From: an uncultured Bacteroidota bacterium
GTDB taxonomy: Bacteria > Bacteroidota > Bacteroidia > Flavobacteriales_F > PHOS-HE28
DNA length: 64,000 bases
Direction: 5' to 3'
NCBI GenBank assembly: GCA_902826215.1
Contig: CADEDY010000002.1
Span: forward strand, 208,814 to 272,813
Within the stretch, counting starts at the first letter, position 1; each line of letters opens with the position of its first letter. The translations under genes and the position numbers were made by a program. This document shows positions 46,101-53,802 of this stretch, piece by piece. The notes beneath the pieces were generated by a model, which did not search any database, was not told where the DNA came from, and saw nothing but the letters and a program-made list of their open reading frames with translations.

Positions 46101-46627
46101 TCACGGCGCTGTTCAGCAGCAATCCCAACGAGGCCTGTATTGATTTCGATCAACGCGATGTCACCTTCATCGACCTCAGCAACAATGCTGTTGGTGGGTT
46201 CTGGGTGATCAATAGCGACACCGTGCCGTATGAACTCGGCGTGAACCCGCACTACGACCTGGGAACCGCCGGCTACTATGAGACGAGTCTTGTCGTGTGG
46301 AACGAAGGCAATTGCGTGGACAGCATGGCGATGGATCTGTGCATCCGGGATAGTGACGCGATCTTCATTCCCGATGTGTTCAGCCCCAACGGCGACGGCA
46401 ACAACGATGTCTTGTTCGTCCGCGGCCCGACCATCATCGAATTGGAATTCGAGGTGTTTGATCGCTGGGGATCCAGCTTGTTCAATACGAACAGCACGGC
46501 GCATGGTTGGGATGGGACGGTAGCCGGTGCGCAAAGCGCAAGCGGGGTGTACGTGTACGCGCTCATCGCCCGCACCGAGGAAGGCGAGACCATCGAACGG
46601 ACCGGCAACATCACCTTGGTGCGATGA
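43145..46627 (+). CDS. 1160-residue repeat surface protein with T9SS type B sorting domain
   Basis: A signal peptide (1-22, GVTAQ) is followed by a CUB-like domain (about 36-140) and an Ig-like region. From about 335 to 830 there are six or seven related repeats of 60-80 residues, with the pattern PxGGxWSGxGI...GxFDPxxAGxGxHxLxYxxxxGC. Further Ig-like domains (about 830-1060) precede the type B sorting domain (1071-1160: IFIPDVFSPNGDGNNDVLF, VFDRWGSSLFN, SGVYVYALIA). This predicts export through the type IX system. Its stop overlaps the PorP/SprF gene by 4 bases (ATGA), the standard pairing of such cargo with its own PorP-like partner. Confidence 0.87.
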   Translation: MLNLRSHLALVVLALCSGVTAQVLPEFNMSDTTVTICKGILLDSEEGPGGNLYGNNEDLIFTIDAGSQITLMFSPVFCLEQGYDFLTFHNGPSINSPQIGPAYSGTTAPPPIVATSGVLTIHFVSDPTVAYCGFEAQWTSIVEPPVPPVMAISAPPACNSGVVAVQFSYPIACDSIAPAAFSIIGQGAPDVVGATPLSCVGGETQTMRLNVAPAFDRNCPYTISFRIGIYDRCDSLWFFTLTANTQVASCPIDVEVIATQDTICAGACTNLIADVNGCLSYSYAWDNGLAAVQGPIAVCPTVTTTYSVMVTENGTGAQATDQITIVVLDPQVIGAPSTVCQSLDAFDLVGSPPGGWWSGDGILDSLSGTFDPDTAGPGSHGLIYGIPGGCEATITLLVDSMDAGLDEAACPGTAPFLIVDNTPQGGTWSGPFIQPNGLFDPSTVGSFVVTYSAGNCSDTKTINVDNITGQTQLDTVCQSTYPFDIPVSPWGGRWYGAGIVDSLRGTFDPDEAEGGTHVLTYALHGCDEQFTIHVKPVDIGGSRSACPDQSAPFALDPVAVPPGGFWSGDGIVDATAGTYNPVQAGNGWDELLYVAPNGCVDTIGVLVGYTTLDVDTLFFCSDSNVLRLNENTTGRTPWDGDWSGTGISQNNEGHWFFDPQIAGVGVHVLRFDANTCGDSLLAIVHPASLGIADMTVCSSVAPFLIASVPPGAMFSGVGITSDGFFDPVSSGAGDHVIHYDAPAGCSDSLMITVVPFQQAQLSGVQDRYCSNDVDVTIGFSPTGGVFSGLNTATFNPSTLADGTYTLIYTVGSGDCASSDTVVFVDHPALTTDLVVTNNPVCSGGGSGIQVIASGGDPLGNVSYQWDNGLFPAASASVAPLTTTTFHVLTSDGCSDAVLDSITIVVHPPFEPAFSFPPMQCYGEPGYVIGSVNGTGTYSFNWEVGSSEEVGDSLSLPAGGLAFVTVANNETGCTTDSLIRVPSWPVITALFSSNPNEACIDFDQRDVTFIDLSNNAVGGFWVINSDTVPYELGVNPHYDLGTAGYYETSLVVWNEGNCVDSMAMDLCIRDSDAIFIPDVFSPNGDGNNDVLFVRGPTIIELEFEVFDRWGSSLFNTNSTAHGWDGTVAGAQSASGVYVYALIARTEEGETIERTGNITLVR

Positions 46628-47682
46628 ATCGGGTTGTGTATGGACATAACGCGCTGATTTACCTGCGGTCGTTGGTGGTCGCTAGCGTTCTTGCGTCAGC
46701 TGTTCTTGTGCACGCGCAGGACATCCATTTCGGACAGTTCTACAATGCACCATTGGTCATCAACCCGGCCAACGCAGGTGATATCGAAGGCGACCAGCGG
46801 TTCGCGTTGATCCATCGCGAACAATGGCGCAGTGCAGGCAGTCCGTTCAAGACCGACGCGTTCAGCTACGATCTACCCATCCTTGCTGGGAAGCTTGGTG
46901 GTGGCCGTTATCTGGGTATCGGCGTGCACGCCTTCAGTGATCGTGCCGGTGCCACACGGTTCGGCGATACGCAAGCGAATTTGAGCCTTTCCTATGCGAT
47001 ACGAAGCGGTGATGCTAGCCTCCTATCCTTCGGCTTACAAGGTGGATACGGGCAACGCAGCGCTGTATTCGATGGCTTGCGTTGGGACAGCCAGTACAAT
47101 GGTGCGGGTTACGATCCGACGTTGCCGACCAACGAATCCGTACCGAATGCGAGCTCCGGTTTCGTGGACTTCGCCGCTGGGATCCTGGCCAAGGGCGAGC
47201 TGAAGAGCGGCATTCAGTGGAAAGGAGGTGTGTCGACGTTCCATTTGAACCAAGCGCGAGTATCCCTCTTCAACAGTGCAGAGGATAGACTGGTCCGACG
47301 CTTCAATGCCCACGGTGAATTGCGGATCGAAGGGGAGAAGTGGATCTGGTCACCCAAGTTCTTCGTGGCCCAACAAGGTGCGAGTCGAGAGATCAACGTG
47401 GGTGGTTTGATGCATCGCAGGATCGGGGTCGATAGCCGGTACACCACGGACAAGAATTCATCCGCGCTCTACTTCGGATGTTTCTACCGGGTCAGCGATG
47501 CCGTGGTGCCAACGGTCCAGATCGAGTACAAGCGAAAGCTCATGGCCGGGATCAGCTACGATGTGAACATCAGCAAGCTGCGCGCACAGACCATGTACCG
47601 TGGCGGAATGGAGATCAGTCTGCAATGGATCGGTATGTTCAGCGACAAGCGTTTGCGACTGCCGAAGGGCCTTTCGCGCTGA
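46624..47682 (+). CDS. PorP/SprF-family type IX secretion outer-membrane protein
   Basis: The 352-residue protein has a signal peptide (about 1-32, ending VLVHAQD) and the family hallmark HFGQFYNAPLVINPANAGDIEGDQRF (seen in parts) followed by YRxQW-like IHREQWRSAG. The rest is a beta-barrel with strands ending GMEISLQWI. PorP/SprF proteins are needed for secretion or anchoring of particular type B cargo, and dedicated copies usually lie directly after their cargo gene, as here. It is the last gene of the operon, 11 bases from the convergent CpeT-like gene. Confidence 0.92.
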   Translation: MNRVVYGHNALIYLRSLVVASVLASAVLVHAQDIHFGQFYNAPLVINPANAGDIEGDQRFALIHREQWRSAGSPFKTDAFSYDLPILAGKLGGGRYLGIGVHAFSDRAGATRFGDTQANLSLSYAIRSGDASLLSFGLQGGYGQRSAVFDGLRWDSQYNGAGYDPTLPTNESVPNASSGFVDFAAGILAKGELKSGIQWKGGVSTFHLNQARVSLFNSAEDRLVRRFNAHGELRIEGEKWIWSPKFFVAQQGASREINVGGLMHRRIGVDSRYTTDKNSSALYFGCFYRVSDAVVPTVQIEYKRKLMAGISYDVNISKLRAQTMYRGGMEISLQWIGMFSDKRLRLPKGLSR

Positions 47683-47693
47683 TCACATGACGG

Positions 47694-48299
47694 TCATTGG
47701 CGCTTCACGAAGCGGTAACCGCCCTTCTCCGCACCCCAGACCTGTTCGCCTGCGTCGTTGTAGCCACGGTCCCAACTCACCATCAAGCCCGGTAGGATCG
47801 TGACCTCGCTCGTGGCGTAGGCGGCCTTGCCCCATGCGTTCGAACATTTGCGGCCCTCGGTGCTGCCGACATAGTTCTTCCCTTGCTTGTGCAACGTGAT
47901 GGTACATCCTTCGAGCACACCCACAGAGTCCATGCGAAGCTGTTCCAAGAGCAATGGGTCCTTGTAGGCTCCGAACAAGGCATCGCCGCTCTTGATGGTG
48001 AGGATGTCGCTGGTGAAGGTGCTGTCGTTCACTTCCTGCACATGATAGACACGTTGTCGGTAGGGTTTCTCCTTGCTCGCGGCTGCTGCCTGTTCCACAT
48101 AGAACCAAGCGCCATCCTTGCGCTTCGGCCAGATGCGCACCATCTCCAATTCGATCTTGAAGTAGGTGGTGTCCTCACTCGCCTGCACAGCACTGGTATA
48201 CGAACCGGCCATGGTGGAAGCGAGTTCTTCGAGCCCGCGGGTGCGCTGAGCATTCAGTGCAATTGGAATGATCAGAGCATAGAGGAAGAATGTGCGCAT
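47694..48299 (-). CDS. CpcT/CpeT-like secreted protein
   Basis: The 201-residue protein has a signal peptide (MRTFFLYALIIPIALNAQ) and a CpeT-type beta-barrel: LASTMAGSYTSAVQA, MVRIWPKRKDGAWFYVEQA, YRQRVYHV and CTITLHKQGKNYVGST with WGKAAYATSEVTI. In cyanobacteria the family attaches bilins to phycobiliproteins. This organism shows no sign of phycobilisomes, so the exported Bacteroidota version probably has another small-molecule or lipid-related role. Several ATGs lie close together; 48299 gives the best signal peptide. Confidence 0.8.
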   Translation of the reverse strand: MRTFFLYALIIPIALNAQRTRGLEELASTMAGSYTSAVQASEDTTYFKIELEMVRIWPKRKDGAWFYVEQAAAASKEKPYRQRVYHVQEVNDSTFTSDILTIKSGDALFGAYKDPLLLEQLRMDSVGVLEGCTITLHKQGKNYVGSTEGRKCSNAWGKAAYATSEVTILPGLMVSWDRGYNDAGEQVWGAEKGGYRFVKRQ

Positions 48300-48330
48300 C
48301 ACCATCATGTCATTCAACTTTTGCGAGATC

Positions 48331-50289
48331 TTATTCTCCAGCTTCCATTTCGACCCAATCCCCGTGCGTGCGGATCAGTTCGATCAGCTCATCCACGGCG
48401 TTTTCGCTGGGCACGTTGCGCTTCACCACTTCCTTCTCCTTGTACAAGGTGATCACGCCCGGGCCGGTGCCCACATACCCGTAATCGGCATCGGCCATTT
48501 CACCGGGACCGTTCACGATGCAGCCCATGATGCCGATCTTGATGCCTTTCAAATGGCTCGTACGCGCGCGGATCTTCGCGGTGGTTTCCTGTAGATCGAA
48601 GAGCGTGCGGCCACAGCTCGGGCAACTGATGTACTCGGTCTTGCTGGTGCGCGTACGTGTAGCTTGGAGTATACCGAAGGCTGTGCGGCACACGAGGTCC
48701 TCACGACCGCCATCCTCATCCGCGAGGAAGATGCCATCGCCGAAACCGTCGAGGAACAAAGGGCCCATGTCGGTGCTGCTCTGCAGCACAAGGTCGTCCT
48801 TGCTGATGTTGCCGTATGCGCGGCCAATGATCACCGGTACCTCGCAACCGCGTTCCAAGAGCTCGAAGAACAAGCGACGCTGCTCGGCCATGCCGTGTGC
48901 GTTGTACGTATCGATCAAAAGGACCGCAGTGGGGTCCATCTTCAACTTCGTGATGAAGGCTTCATCCAGATCCGCAAGGGTAGCATACACCAGATTGAAC
49001 TGCGCATGCTGTTCCACGCCAGCGATGTAGTTCTTCTTTTGGATGAATGGATAGTGTCGATCCTTGGCCTTGTTCAACAACCAGGTGGCATGGTCCTGCA
49101 CGATGCCGAGCGTTCCCGGAATCTCGAAGTCGATCGTGTTCTTGCCGATGAAGGCATAGTCGCACGCCTGGTCGCCGATGTTCCACTTGTCCAAGGGAAC
49201 GCTGTAGCGATAGCCCCAGGCGAAGAGTGTAGCTGGTGTGATCTTTTCCTTGTTGCTCAGGTCGGCCATCACGACCGGTACGTGACGGACACCCATGTTC
49301 AGCACCTCGTGCGCATGGCGACGGGCATGCGTGAACGGATCCACTGGCATGTGTGTCACTTCAGGGATCGGGTCGTGCCCTTTGCGTGTTGCGTAGCGAT
49401 CGACCAATGCTCGCGCCACAGGGATCTCGAATTCGGGCTCCTCGGTGAGGCTCACGCGCACAGTATCGCCCAGGCCATCCTCCAATAAGGCACCGATGCC
49501 CGCCGCGCTCTTCACACGGCCATCCTCGCCATCACCGGCTTCGGTCACGCCCAGATGCAACGGATAGTCCCAGCCTTCGGCCATCATGCGGTGCACGAGC
49601 AAGCGGTAGGCCTGCACCATCACCTGTACGTTGCTGGCTTTCATGCTCAGCACCAGCTCGTGGTAGTTCTCGTCACGACAGATCCGCAGGAACTCGAAGG
49701 CGCTTTCCACCATCCCCTCCGGGGTATCGCCGTAGCGGTTCAGGATGCGATCGCTCAGGCTGCCGTGGTTGGTGCCGATGCGCATCGCGGTTCCGTGCTC
49801 CTTGCAGATCTTCACCAAGGGCGTGAAACGTTCGCGAATGCGTTCCAACTCCGCTTCGTACTGGTCATCGGTGTACTCGCGGACGTCGAATTTCTTCTTG
49901 TCGGCGTAGTTACCGGGATTCACGCGCACTTTTTCGACGATGCGCGCCGCGATCTCTGCAGCGTTCGGTGTGAAGTGGATGTCGGCCACCAAGGGGGTGC
50001 TGTACCCGGCCGTCACCAGTTGCTTCTTGATCTCGGCGAGGTTCTCCGCCTCCTTCTTGCTGGGTGCGGTGATGCGCACCAACTCGCAACCCGCTTCGAT
50101 CATGCGGATGCTTTGGGCCACGGTCGCTGCCGTGTCCATCGTATCCGAGGTGGTCATGCTTTGCACCCGGATCGGGTTGTCGCCTCCGATGCCGATATCA
50201 CCGATCCGCACGGCGCGGGTCTTCCACCGCTCATAGTGCGTTAGGCTTGGACAGTAGATGGTGGAAGCAAGGGTACCGGTGGCTTGCAT
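48331..50289 (-). CDS. ispG: 4-hydroxy-3-methylbut-2-enyl diphosphate synthase, long form
   Basis: The 652-residue protein carries out the penultimate MEP-pathway step, reducing MEcPP to HMBPP with a [4Fe-4S] cluster. The barrel begins ...RIGDIGIGGDNPIRVQSMTTSDT, with LVRITAPSKKEAENL. An additional central domain of about 230 residues makes this the long form, found in Bacteroidota, Chlamydiae and plants. The cluster Cys residues are in ISCPSCGRTLFDLQ and GIMGCIVNGPGEM near the C-terminus. The ATG at 50289 is preceded 4 bases upstream by TATCTTCG. Confidence 0.96.
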   Translation of the reverse strand: MQATGTLASTIYCPSLTHYERWKTRAVRIGDIGIGGDNPIRVQSMTTSDTMDTAATVAQSIRMIEAGCELVRITAPSKKEAENLAEIKKQLVTAGYSTPLVADIHFTPNAAEIAARIVEKVRVNPGNYADKKKFDVREYTDDQYEAELERIRERFTPLVKICKEHGTAMRIGTNHGSLSDRILNRYGDTPEGMVESAFEFLRICRDENYHELVLSMKASNVQVMVQAYRLLVHRMMAEGWDYPLHLGVTEAGDGEDGRVKSAAGIGALLEDGLGDTVRVSLTEEPEFEIPVARALVDRYATRKGHDPIPEVTHMPVDPFTHARRHAHEVLNMGVRHVPVVMADLSNKEKITPATLFAWGYRYSVPLDKWNIGDQACDYAFIGKNTIDFEIPGTLGIVQDHATWLLNKAKDRHYPFIQKKNYIAGVEQHAQFNLVYATLADLDEAFITKLKMDPTAVLLIDTYNAHGMAEQRRLFFELLERGCEVPVIIGRAYGNISKDDLVLQSSTDMGPLFLDGFGDGIFLADEDGGREDLVCRTAFGILQATRTRTSKTEYISCPSCGRTLFDLQETTAKIRARTSHLKGIKIGIMGCIVNGPGEMADADYGYVGTGPGVITLYKEKEVVKRNVPSENAVDELIELIRTHGDWVEMEAGE

Positions 50290-50293
50290 GGTG

Positions 50294-50301
50294 CGAAGAT
50301 A
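50294..50301 (-). promoter_or_regulatory. -7 promoter element (TATCTTCG) for ispG
   Basis: Ends 4 bases before the ispG ATG on the minus strand; the mRNA would be leaderless or nearly so. Confidence 0.55.
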
Positions 50302-50330
50302 CCGGGGAACAACAGCCCGCGCGCTTTGTT

Positions 50331-50951
50331 TCAGCCTTTCAAGCGCAGGCGACCGTCCTGCGGAGAAACGCGGTCGTCGAAGGTCCATCCGGCATTCTCC
50401 ACCACGGCCTTCAGGACCATCAACATCTCATTGCGCTGCGCTGCTGCGGCTTCGAAAAGACCGCTCGCATTCACTTTGCTGCGGATCAGCTCTTTCGCTT
50501 GGGCGTTGATGCGTGTGTGATCTGCTGCTGTGAAAGAGGTGAAACTGCCTTCATCAAGATCGTAGTAATCCACGTCATGCTCCAACGAAAGCAAGCTCGG
50601 TTGGTCCATGCCCAGCAAGCGAACGGTGTGAGATGCCTCGTCGAATTCCAGCTTCATGCCTTCGAGGTCGTAGCCCACGCTGGCCCGGCCTTTCACGCAA
50701 AGAATGGCTTTCTTCTGGAAAGGCAAGAACTGCTTCATCCAGTCGAATGTGGCGTCGGCATTCCGGTACGTGTAAAGCTCGGTGAAGTCGCCTTCCGCCG
50801 TCACCAACTTCAGAACGGGGCGCACGCGTTCAAGGAGCACGGTCGAACTCACTTCTTCGGTACTGGCTTCCGGCTCGTAGACCGACCGCGTGATGAAGAA
50901 CACCAGCAATGCAACAGCTGCGAGAACGATGAGGCCTTTGATCCGGTTCAT
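50331..50951 (-). CDS. DUF4230 membrane-anchored protein
   Basis: The 206-residue protein has one N-terminal membrane segment (about 5-22) and an extracytoplasmic DUF4230 domain: VLLERVRPVLKLVTAEGDFTELYTY (read in parts), AILCVKGRASVGYDLEGMKLEFDE and SFTSFTAADHTRINAQAKELI. The family is widespread with no established role. It lies between ispG and the EamA gene on the same strand. Confidence 0.88.
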   Translation of the reverse strand: MNRIKGLIVLAAVALLVFFITRSVYEPEASTEEVSSTVLLERVRPVLKLVTAEGDFTELYTYRNADATFDWMKQFLPFQKKAILCVKGRASVGYDLEGMKLEFDEASHTVRLLGMDQPSLLSLEHDVDYYDLDEGSFTSFTAADHTRINAQAKELIRSKVNASGLFEAAAAQRNEMLMVLKAVVENAGWTFDDRVSPQDGRLRLKG

Positions 50952-50978
50952 GGTTCAAAGGTCGGATTTGAGGGGCCG

Positions 50979-51890
50979 CTATCCATGAGAGAGTGGGTCG
51001 GGTTCGACCACCTCGTTGCGCGTCTTTCGTTTCTGGTACCAGCCGTTCACCAACAAACACGCGAGTATCAATGCGATGCCGAGGTAGGATCCGGTGTGAA
51101 GCTTCTCTTCGGAACCCCAGATCAGCAAGGCGATGAGGATGGTATAGACCGGTTCGAGGTTGACGGTGAGCACCACAGTGAACGGCGATAGTTGCCGCAT
51201 CACGGCTATGCCTGCAACAAAGGCGAACGAGGTGCAGACCAGGCCGAGGATGAGGTGATAGACGATGTCGCTCGAGGGCAGTTCCCATAGCGGTGGAGGC
51301 AGGTCATTCTCGTAGACGAGATAGGCGCACAGCACAAGCACAGCGCCGACCATTTCGTAGAAACCGATGCGTAAGGCGCTGTCCCGTTTGACGAGAACCC
51401 CGTTGACGATGTTGAACCACGCGCTCAATAAAGCGCTCAGCGTGGCAACGAGGATCCCTTCGCGGTAGCCGCTTTCCAGGCCGAAGATCAACACCAAGGC
51501 CGCGACCACGATCACGCCGAGCACCACTTCATACAACCGCAGTTTCCGCTTGAACCAGAAGGGCTCGAGCAGTGCGGTGAAGACCGTGCTGGTGCTGAGG
51601 CAGGCCGCCGCGATGGAGGCCGTGCTGATCTTGATCGCGAGGAAGAAGGTGAGCCAATGACCGGTGATCAACAGGCTGGTCAGCAGGTATTGTCCGATGT
51701 CCGGAGTGAAAGGGGACAGGCTCCTTCGTCTCCACAACGCGATGACCGCCAAGCCCGCGGCAGCAATGGCCGTGCGGGTGTAGACCAGGTGAAGAGGGCT
51801 CTGCTGGATGAGCTTGCCCAAGATGCCCGTGAAGCCCCAGATGAACACCGTGAGGTGCAACAACAACAGGGCGTTGCGGCGCGCGTGCAT
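50979..51890 (-). CDS. EamA/DMT-family transporter
   Basis: The 303-residue protein has ten membrane segments in two EamA repeats (about 1-140 and 150-290): LLLLHLTVFIWGFTGILGKL opens the first, with the ILxKLI and ITGHWLTFFLAIKISTASIAAACLSTSTVF segments (in parts) typical of drug/metabolite exporters. The second repeat contains FVAGIAVMRQLSPFTVVLTVNLEPVYTILIAL in pieces, ending with a basic tail (QKRKTRNEV). The substrate cannot be told. TACCTTTC lies 5 bases before the ATG. Confidence 0.9.
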   Translation of the reverse strand: MHARRNALLLLHLTVFIWGFTGILGKLIQQSPLHLVYTRTAIAAAGLAVIALWRRRSLSPFTPDIGQYLLTSLLITGHWLTFFLAIKISTASIAAACLSTSTVFTALLEPFWFKRKLRLYEVVLGVIVVAALVLIFGLESGYREGILVATLSALLSAWFNIVNGVLVKRDSALRIGFYEMVGAVLVLCAYLVYENDLPPPLWELPSSDIVYHLILGLVCTSFAFVAGIAVMRQLSPFTVVLTVNLEPVYTILIALLIWGSEEKLHTGSYLGIALILACLLVNGWYQKRKTRNEVVEPDPLSHG

Positions 51891-51895
51891 GCGCC

Positions 51896-51903
51896 GAAAG
51901 GTA
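51896..51903 (-). promoter_or_regulatory. -7-like element (TACCTTTC) for the EamA gene
   Basis: One base from TAnnTTTG, ending 5 bases before the ATG at 51890. Confidence 0.4.
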
Positions 51904-51920
51904 GCTGGCCGAATGCTCGG

Positions 51921-52790
51921 TCAGCGGATCGTCGACAGCTTTTCGCGTAGGCTGTTCACCAGCGTTTCCTGCTGGGCGATGGCCTCGCTCTTCCGGGCTT
52001 GGTCCTCCACGTTCTTCTTGATGTCCCAAGCGAGGTCGTCGGCCTTCTTCGTCATACTGCGCTCTTCCCCTTCGGCCTTGCGTTGGCGATCGACGGCCTT
52101 GTTCCTTTCCTTCTCCAAATCGGCGAGTTCCTTGGCCTTGATCTCATCCGTACTGGCGGAGATGTCCGCTCGTAAGGCCGTGATCTGCGGATCCAATTGT
52201 TGCACCTCGGCCATGGCTTTGTCGCGGTCGCCTAGTGCTTCGGCCGCCCGTTGTTTGCTCTTTTCGATGCCCGCTACCGCCCGTTCCTTCTCACGCTGGA
52301 GGTCGCGCAATTCGTTCTGCAGTTTGGAGAGCCCCTTTTCCGCCAAGGTCAACTCCTGGGTGGCCAATTGGTGGCGGATCAGTGTGCTGTGCTGTTGCAC
52401 GAAGGCCGCACCTGCATCATAGGCTTTGGTATCGCCGGTGGGTGAAAGCGGCCCCGAAGTGGTCAGTATCGCCACATGTGCCGTGGTGAGCGGACTTCCC
52501 TTGCGCTGCTCCGCCATCATGAGGATGCGCACCGTGTCCGCGGAGATCTGGGGCAGCAGGGCAGCGGTAGCGATCAGTTCTTTCTTCGAGGATACCGAGC
52601 CGCTCACCTTCTTCAGTTCATCCTTCCAATAGCTCTCCACGTATTTGGTATCCGTGCCTTCGAACACGAAGCTGAACGTTGGATGCACCCCGTCGCTGAA
52701 GGCATGGGACGAAGGCTGCACCGTGTTCTGCGCGGCCAACGTGGTACACAGGAAGGGCAGCAGAAGTACGAGGGTGCGCATGGTTCTCAT
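51921..52790 (-). CDS. Secreted coiled-coil protein of unknown function
   Basis: The 289-residue protein has a signal peptide (LVLLLPFLCTTLAAQ), a small globular region (about 25-130; SFVFEGTDTKYVESYWKDELKK, ISADTVRILMMAEQRKG), and then a long coiled coil (about 140-285) rich in Glu, Lys, Asp and Ala (LSKLQNELRDLQREKERAV, ELADLEKERNKAVDRQRKAEG). It is similar in layout to short Bacteroidota periplasmic proteins of no known function. The start is ATG 52790 or 52781. It follows the DUF502 gene by about 40 bases. Confidence 0.7.
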   Translation of the reverse strand: MRTMRTLVLLLPFLCTTLAAQNTVQPSSHAFSDGVHPTFSFVFEGTDTKYVESYWKDELKKVSGSVSSKKELIATAALLPQISADTVRILMMAEQRKGSPLTTAHVAILTTSGPLSPTGDTKAYDAGAAFVQQHSTLIRHQLATQELTLAEKGLSKLQNELRDLQREKERAVAGIEKSKQRAAEALGDRDKAMAEVQQLDPQITALRADISASTDEIKAKELADLEKERNKAVDRQRKAEGEERSMTKKADDLAWDIKKNVEDQARKSEAIAQQETLVNSLREKLSTIR

Positions 52791-52831
52791 CGTTCCGGGT
52801 TCAAGCAATGGACGTGCCGAACACCATCGGG

Positions 52832-53413
52832 TCACTCGTCGTCGTCCACCTTGGAAACGCCACCACTCACCACGAACTTCATGATATCCGCAGCCCGTGC
52901 ATCGATCGGCGTGACGTTCTTGGCCGGCACGATGAGCAAGTTACCGCTCCAAGCGAAGGCGTGGGGCAGGTATACCGCCACTTTCTCGATGCCCATGCCG
53001 AGGTGTTCGAGGTCGTGCTGCGTGAGGAAGCCTACCCGTTCCGCTTCAACGCCAGGTCCGATGCGAACGAGGACCGGGCGATCGAATTTCTTCTTCTGGC
53101 CCACCAGCGCTTCCACCAGGTCCTTCAGCGCCCCGTAGAGGGTCTTCAGGAAGGGAATGCGTTGCAGCAGCTCCTCGCCGAAATTGGCCAAGGGTTGATA
53201 CAGGATGGAACTGCCCAACCATCCAGCACCGACGATGATGAGCAGGAGGGAGAGGATGCCGAGGCCTGGAATGTCCAGCGGGATGATCCCATCCAAGAAG
53301 GTCAAGGACTGCCAGATCGCCCACAACATGATCGTGATGGGCACCAAGAGCAGAAGACCTCGGAAGAAGAAGCTCAACAGGATGCCTCCGAATTGGCGTA
53401 GCGTCTGGTTCAT
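52832..53413 (-). CDS. DUF502 membrane protein
   Basis: The 193-residue protein has two membrane segments (about 10-35 and 50-72), and then the conserved DUF502 body: RIPFLKTLYGALKDLVEAL, RPVLVRIGPGVEAERVGFLT and AVYLPHAFAWSGNLLIVPAKNV. The family is widespread and of unknown function; plant members (LCV-like) are membrane proteins. It lies upstream of the coiled-coil protein on the same strand. Confidence 0.9.
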   Translation of the reverse strand: MNQTLRQFGGILLSFFFRGLLLLVPITIMLWAIWQSLTFLDGIIPLDIPGLGILSLLLIIVGAGWLGSSILYQPLANFGEELLQRIPFLKTLYGALKDLVEALVGQKKKFDRPVLVRIGPGVEAERVGFLTQHDLEHLGMGIEKVAVYLPHAFAWSGNLLIVPAKNVTPIDARAADIMKFVVSGGVSKVDDDE

Positions 53414-53457
53414 GGGAGCAATTGCGACGCAAAGCTACACGGCGCACCGCCGATGGA

Positions 53458-53802
53458 TCAGAGGGAGTCGCGCAGTTTCTTCGGCAAGGAGTCGCGCACC
53501 AACTCGTAGGAGTGGTCCGCCAATTCCAGGAGCAGCTTGCCCGGCACACTGCCATCGGTTGACACGGTATTCCAATGCTGCTTGTTCATGTGGTAACCGG
53601 GGATGATACCCGGATACTGCTCCCGCAACTCAACGGCACGCTCGGGGTCGCACTTCAGGTTCACGCTGCTGAACTCGTTGGTGTCCATCAGCGCGAAGAT
53701 CTTGCCCGCCACACGGAACACCAACGTGGTCTCGTTGAACGGGAAGTTCTCGCTGAATCCGGGCTTCTTCAAGCAATGGTTCCGGAAGTCGTCCAGGGTC
53801 AT
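53458..53802 (-). CDS. MmcQ/YjbR-family protein
   Basis: The 114-residue protein is a single YjbR (CyaY-like fold) domain: LDDFRNHCLKKPGFSENFPF near the N-terminus (in parts), VFRVAGKIFALMDTNEF, VNLKCDPERAVELREQYPGIIPGYHMNKQHWNTV (seen in pieces) and SYELVRDSLPKKLR. Some members have been described as double-stranded-DNA-binding, but the role is unclear. It overlaps the cyclase gene by 4 bases. Confidence 0.9.
   Translation of the reverse strand: MTLDDFRNHCLKKPGFSENFPFNETTLVFRVAGKIFALMDTNEFSSVNLKCDPERAVELREQYPGIIPGYHMNKQHWNTVSTDGSVPGKLLLELADHSYELVRDSLPKKLRDSL

Noticed and set aside
47694..48299. Phycobilisome-related function for the CpeT-like protein
   Set aside because: No bilin or photosynthesis genes are present and the protein has a Sec signal peptide, so the name is used only as a fold label.
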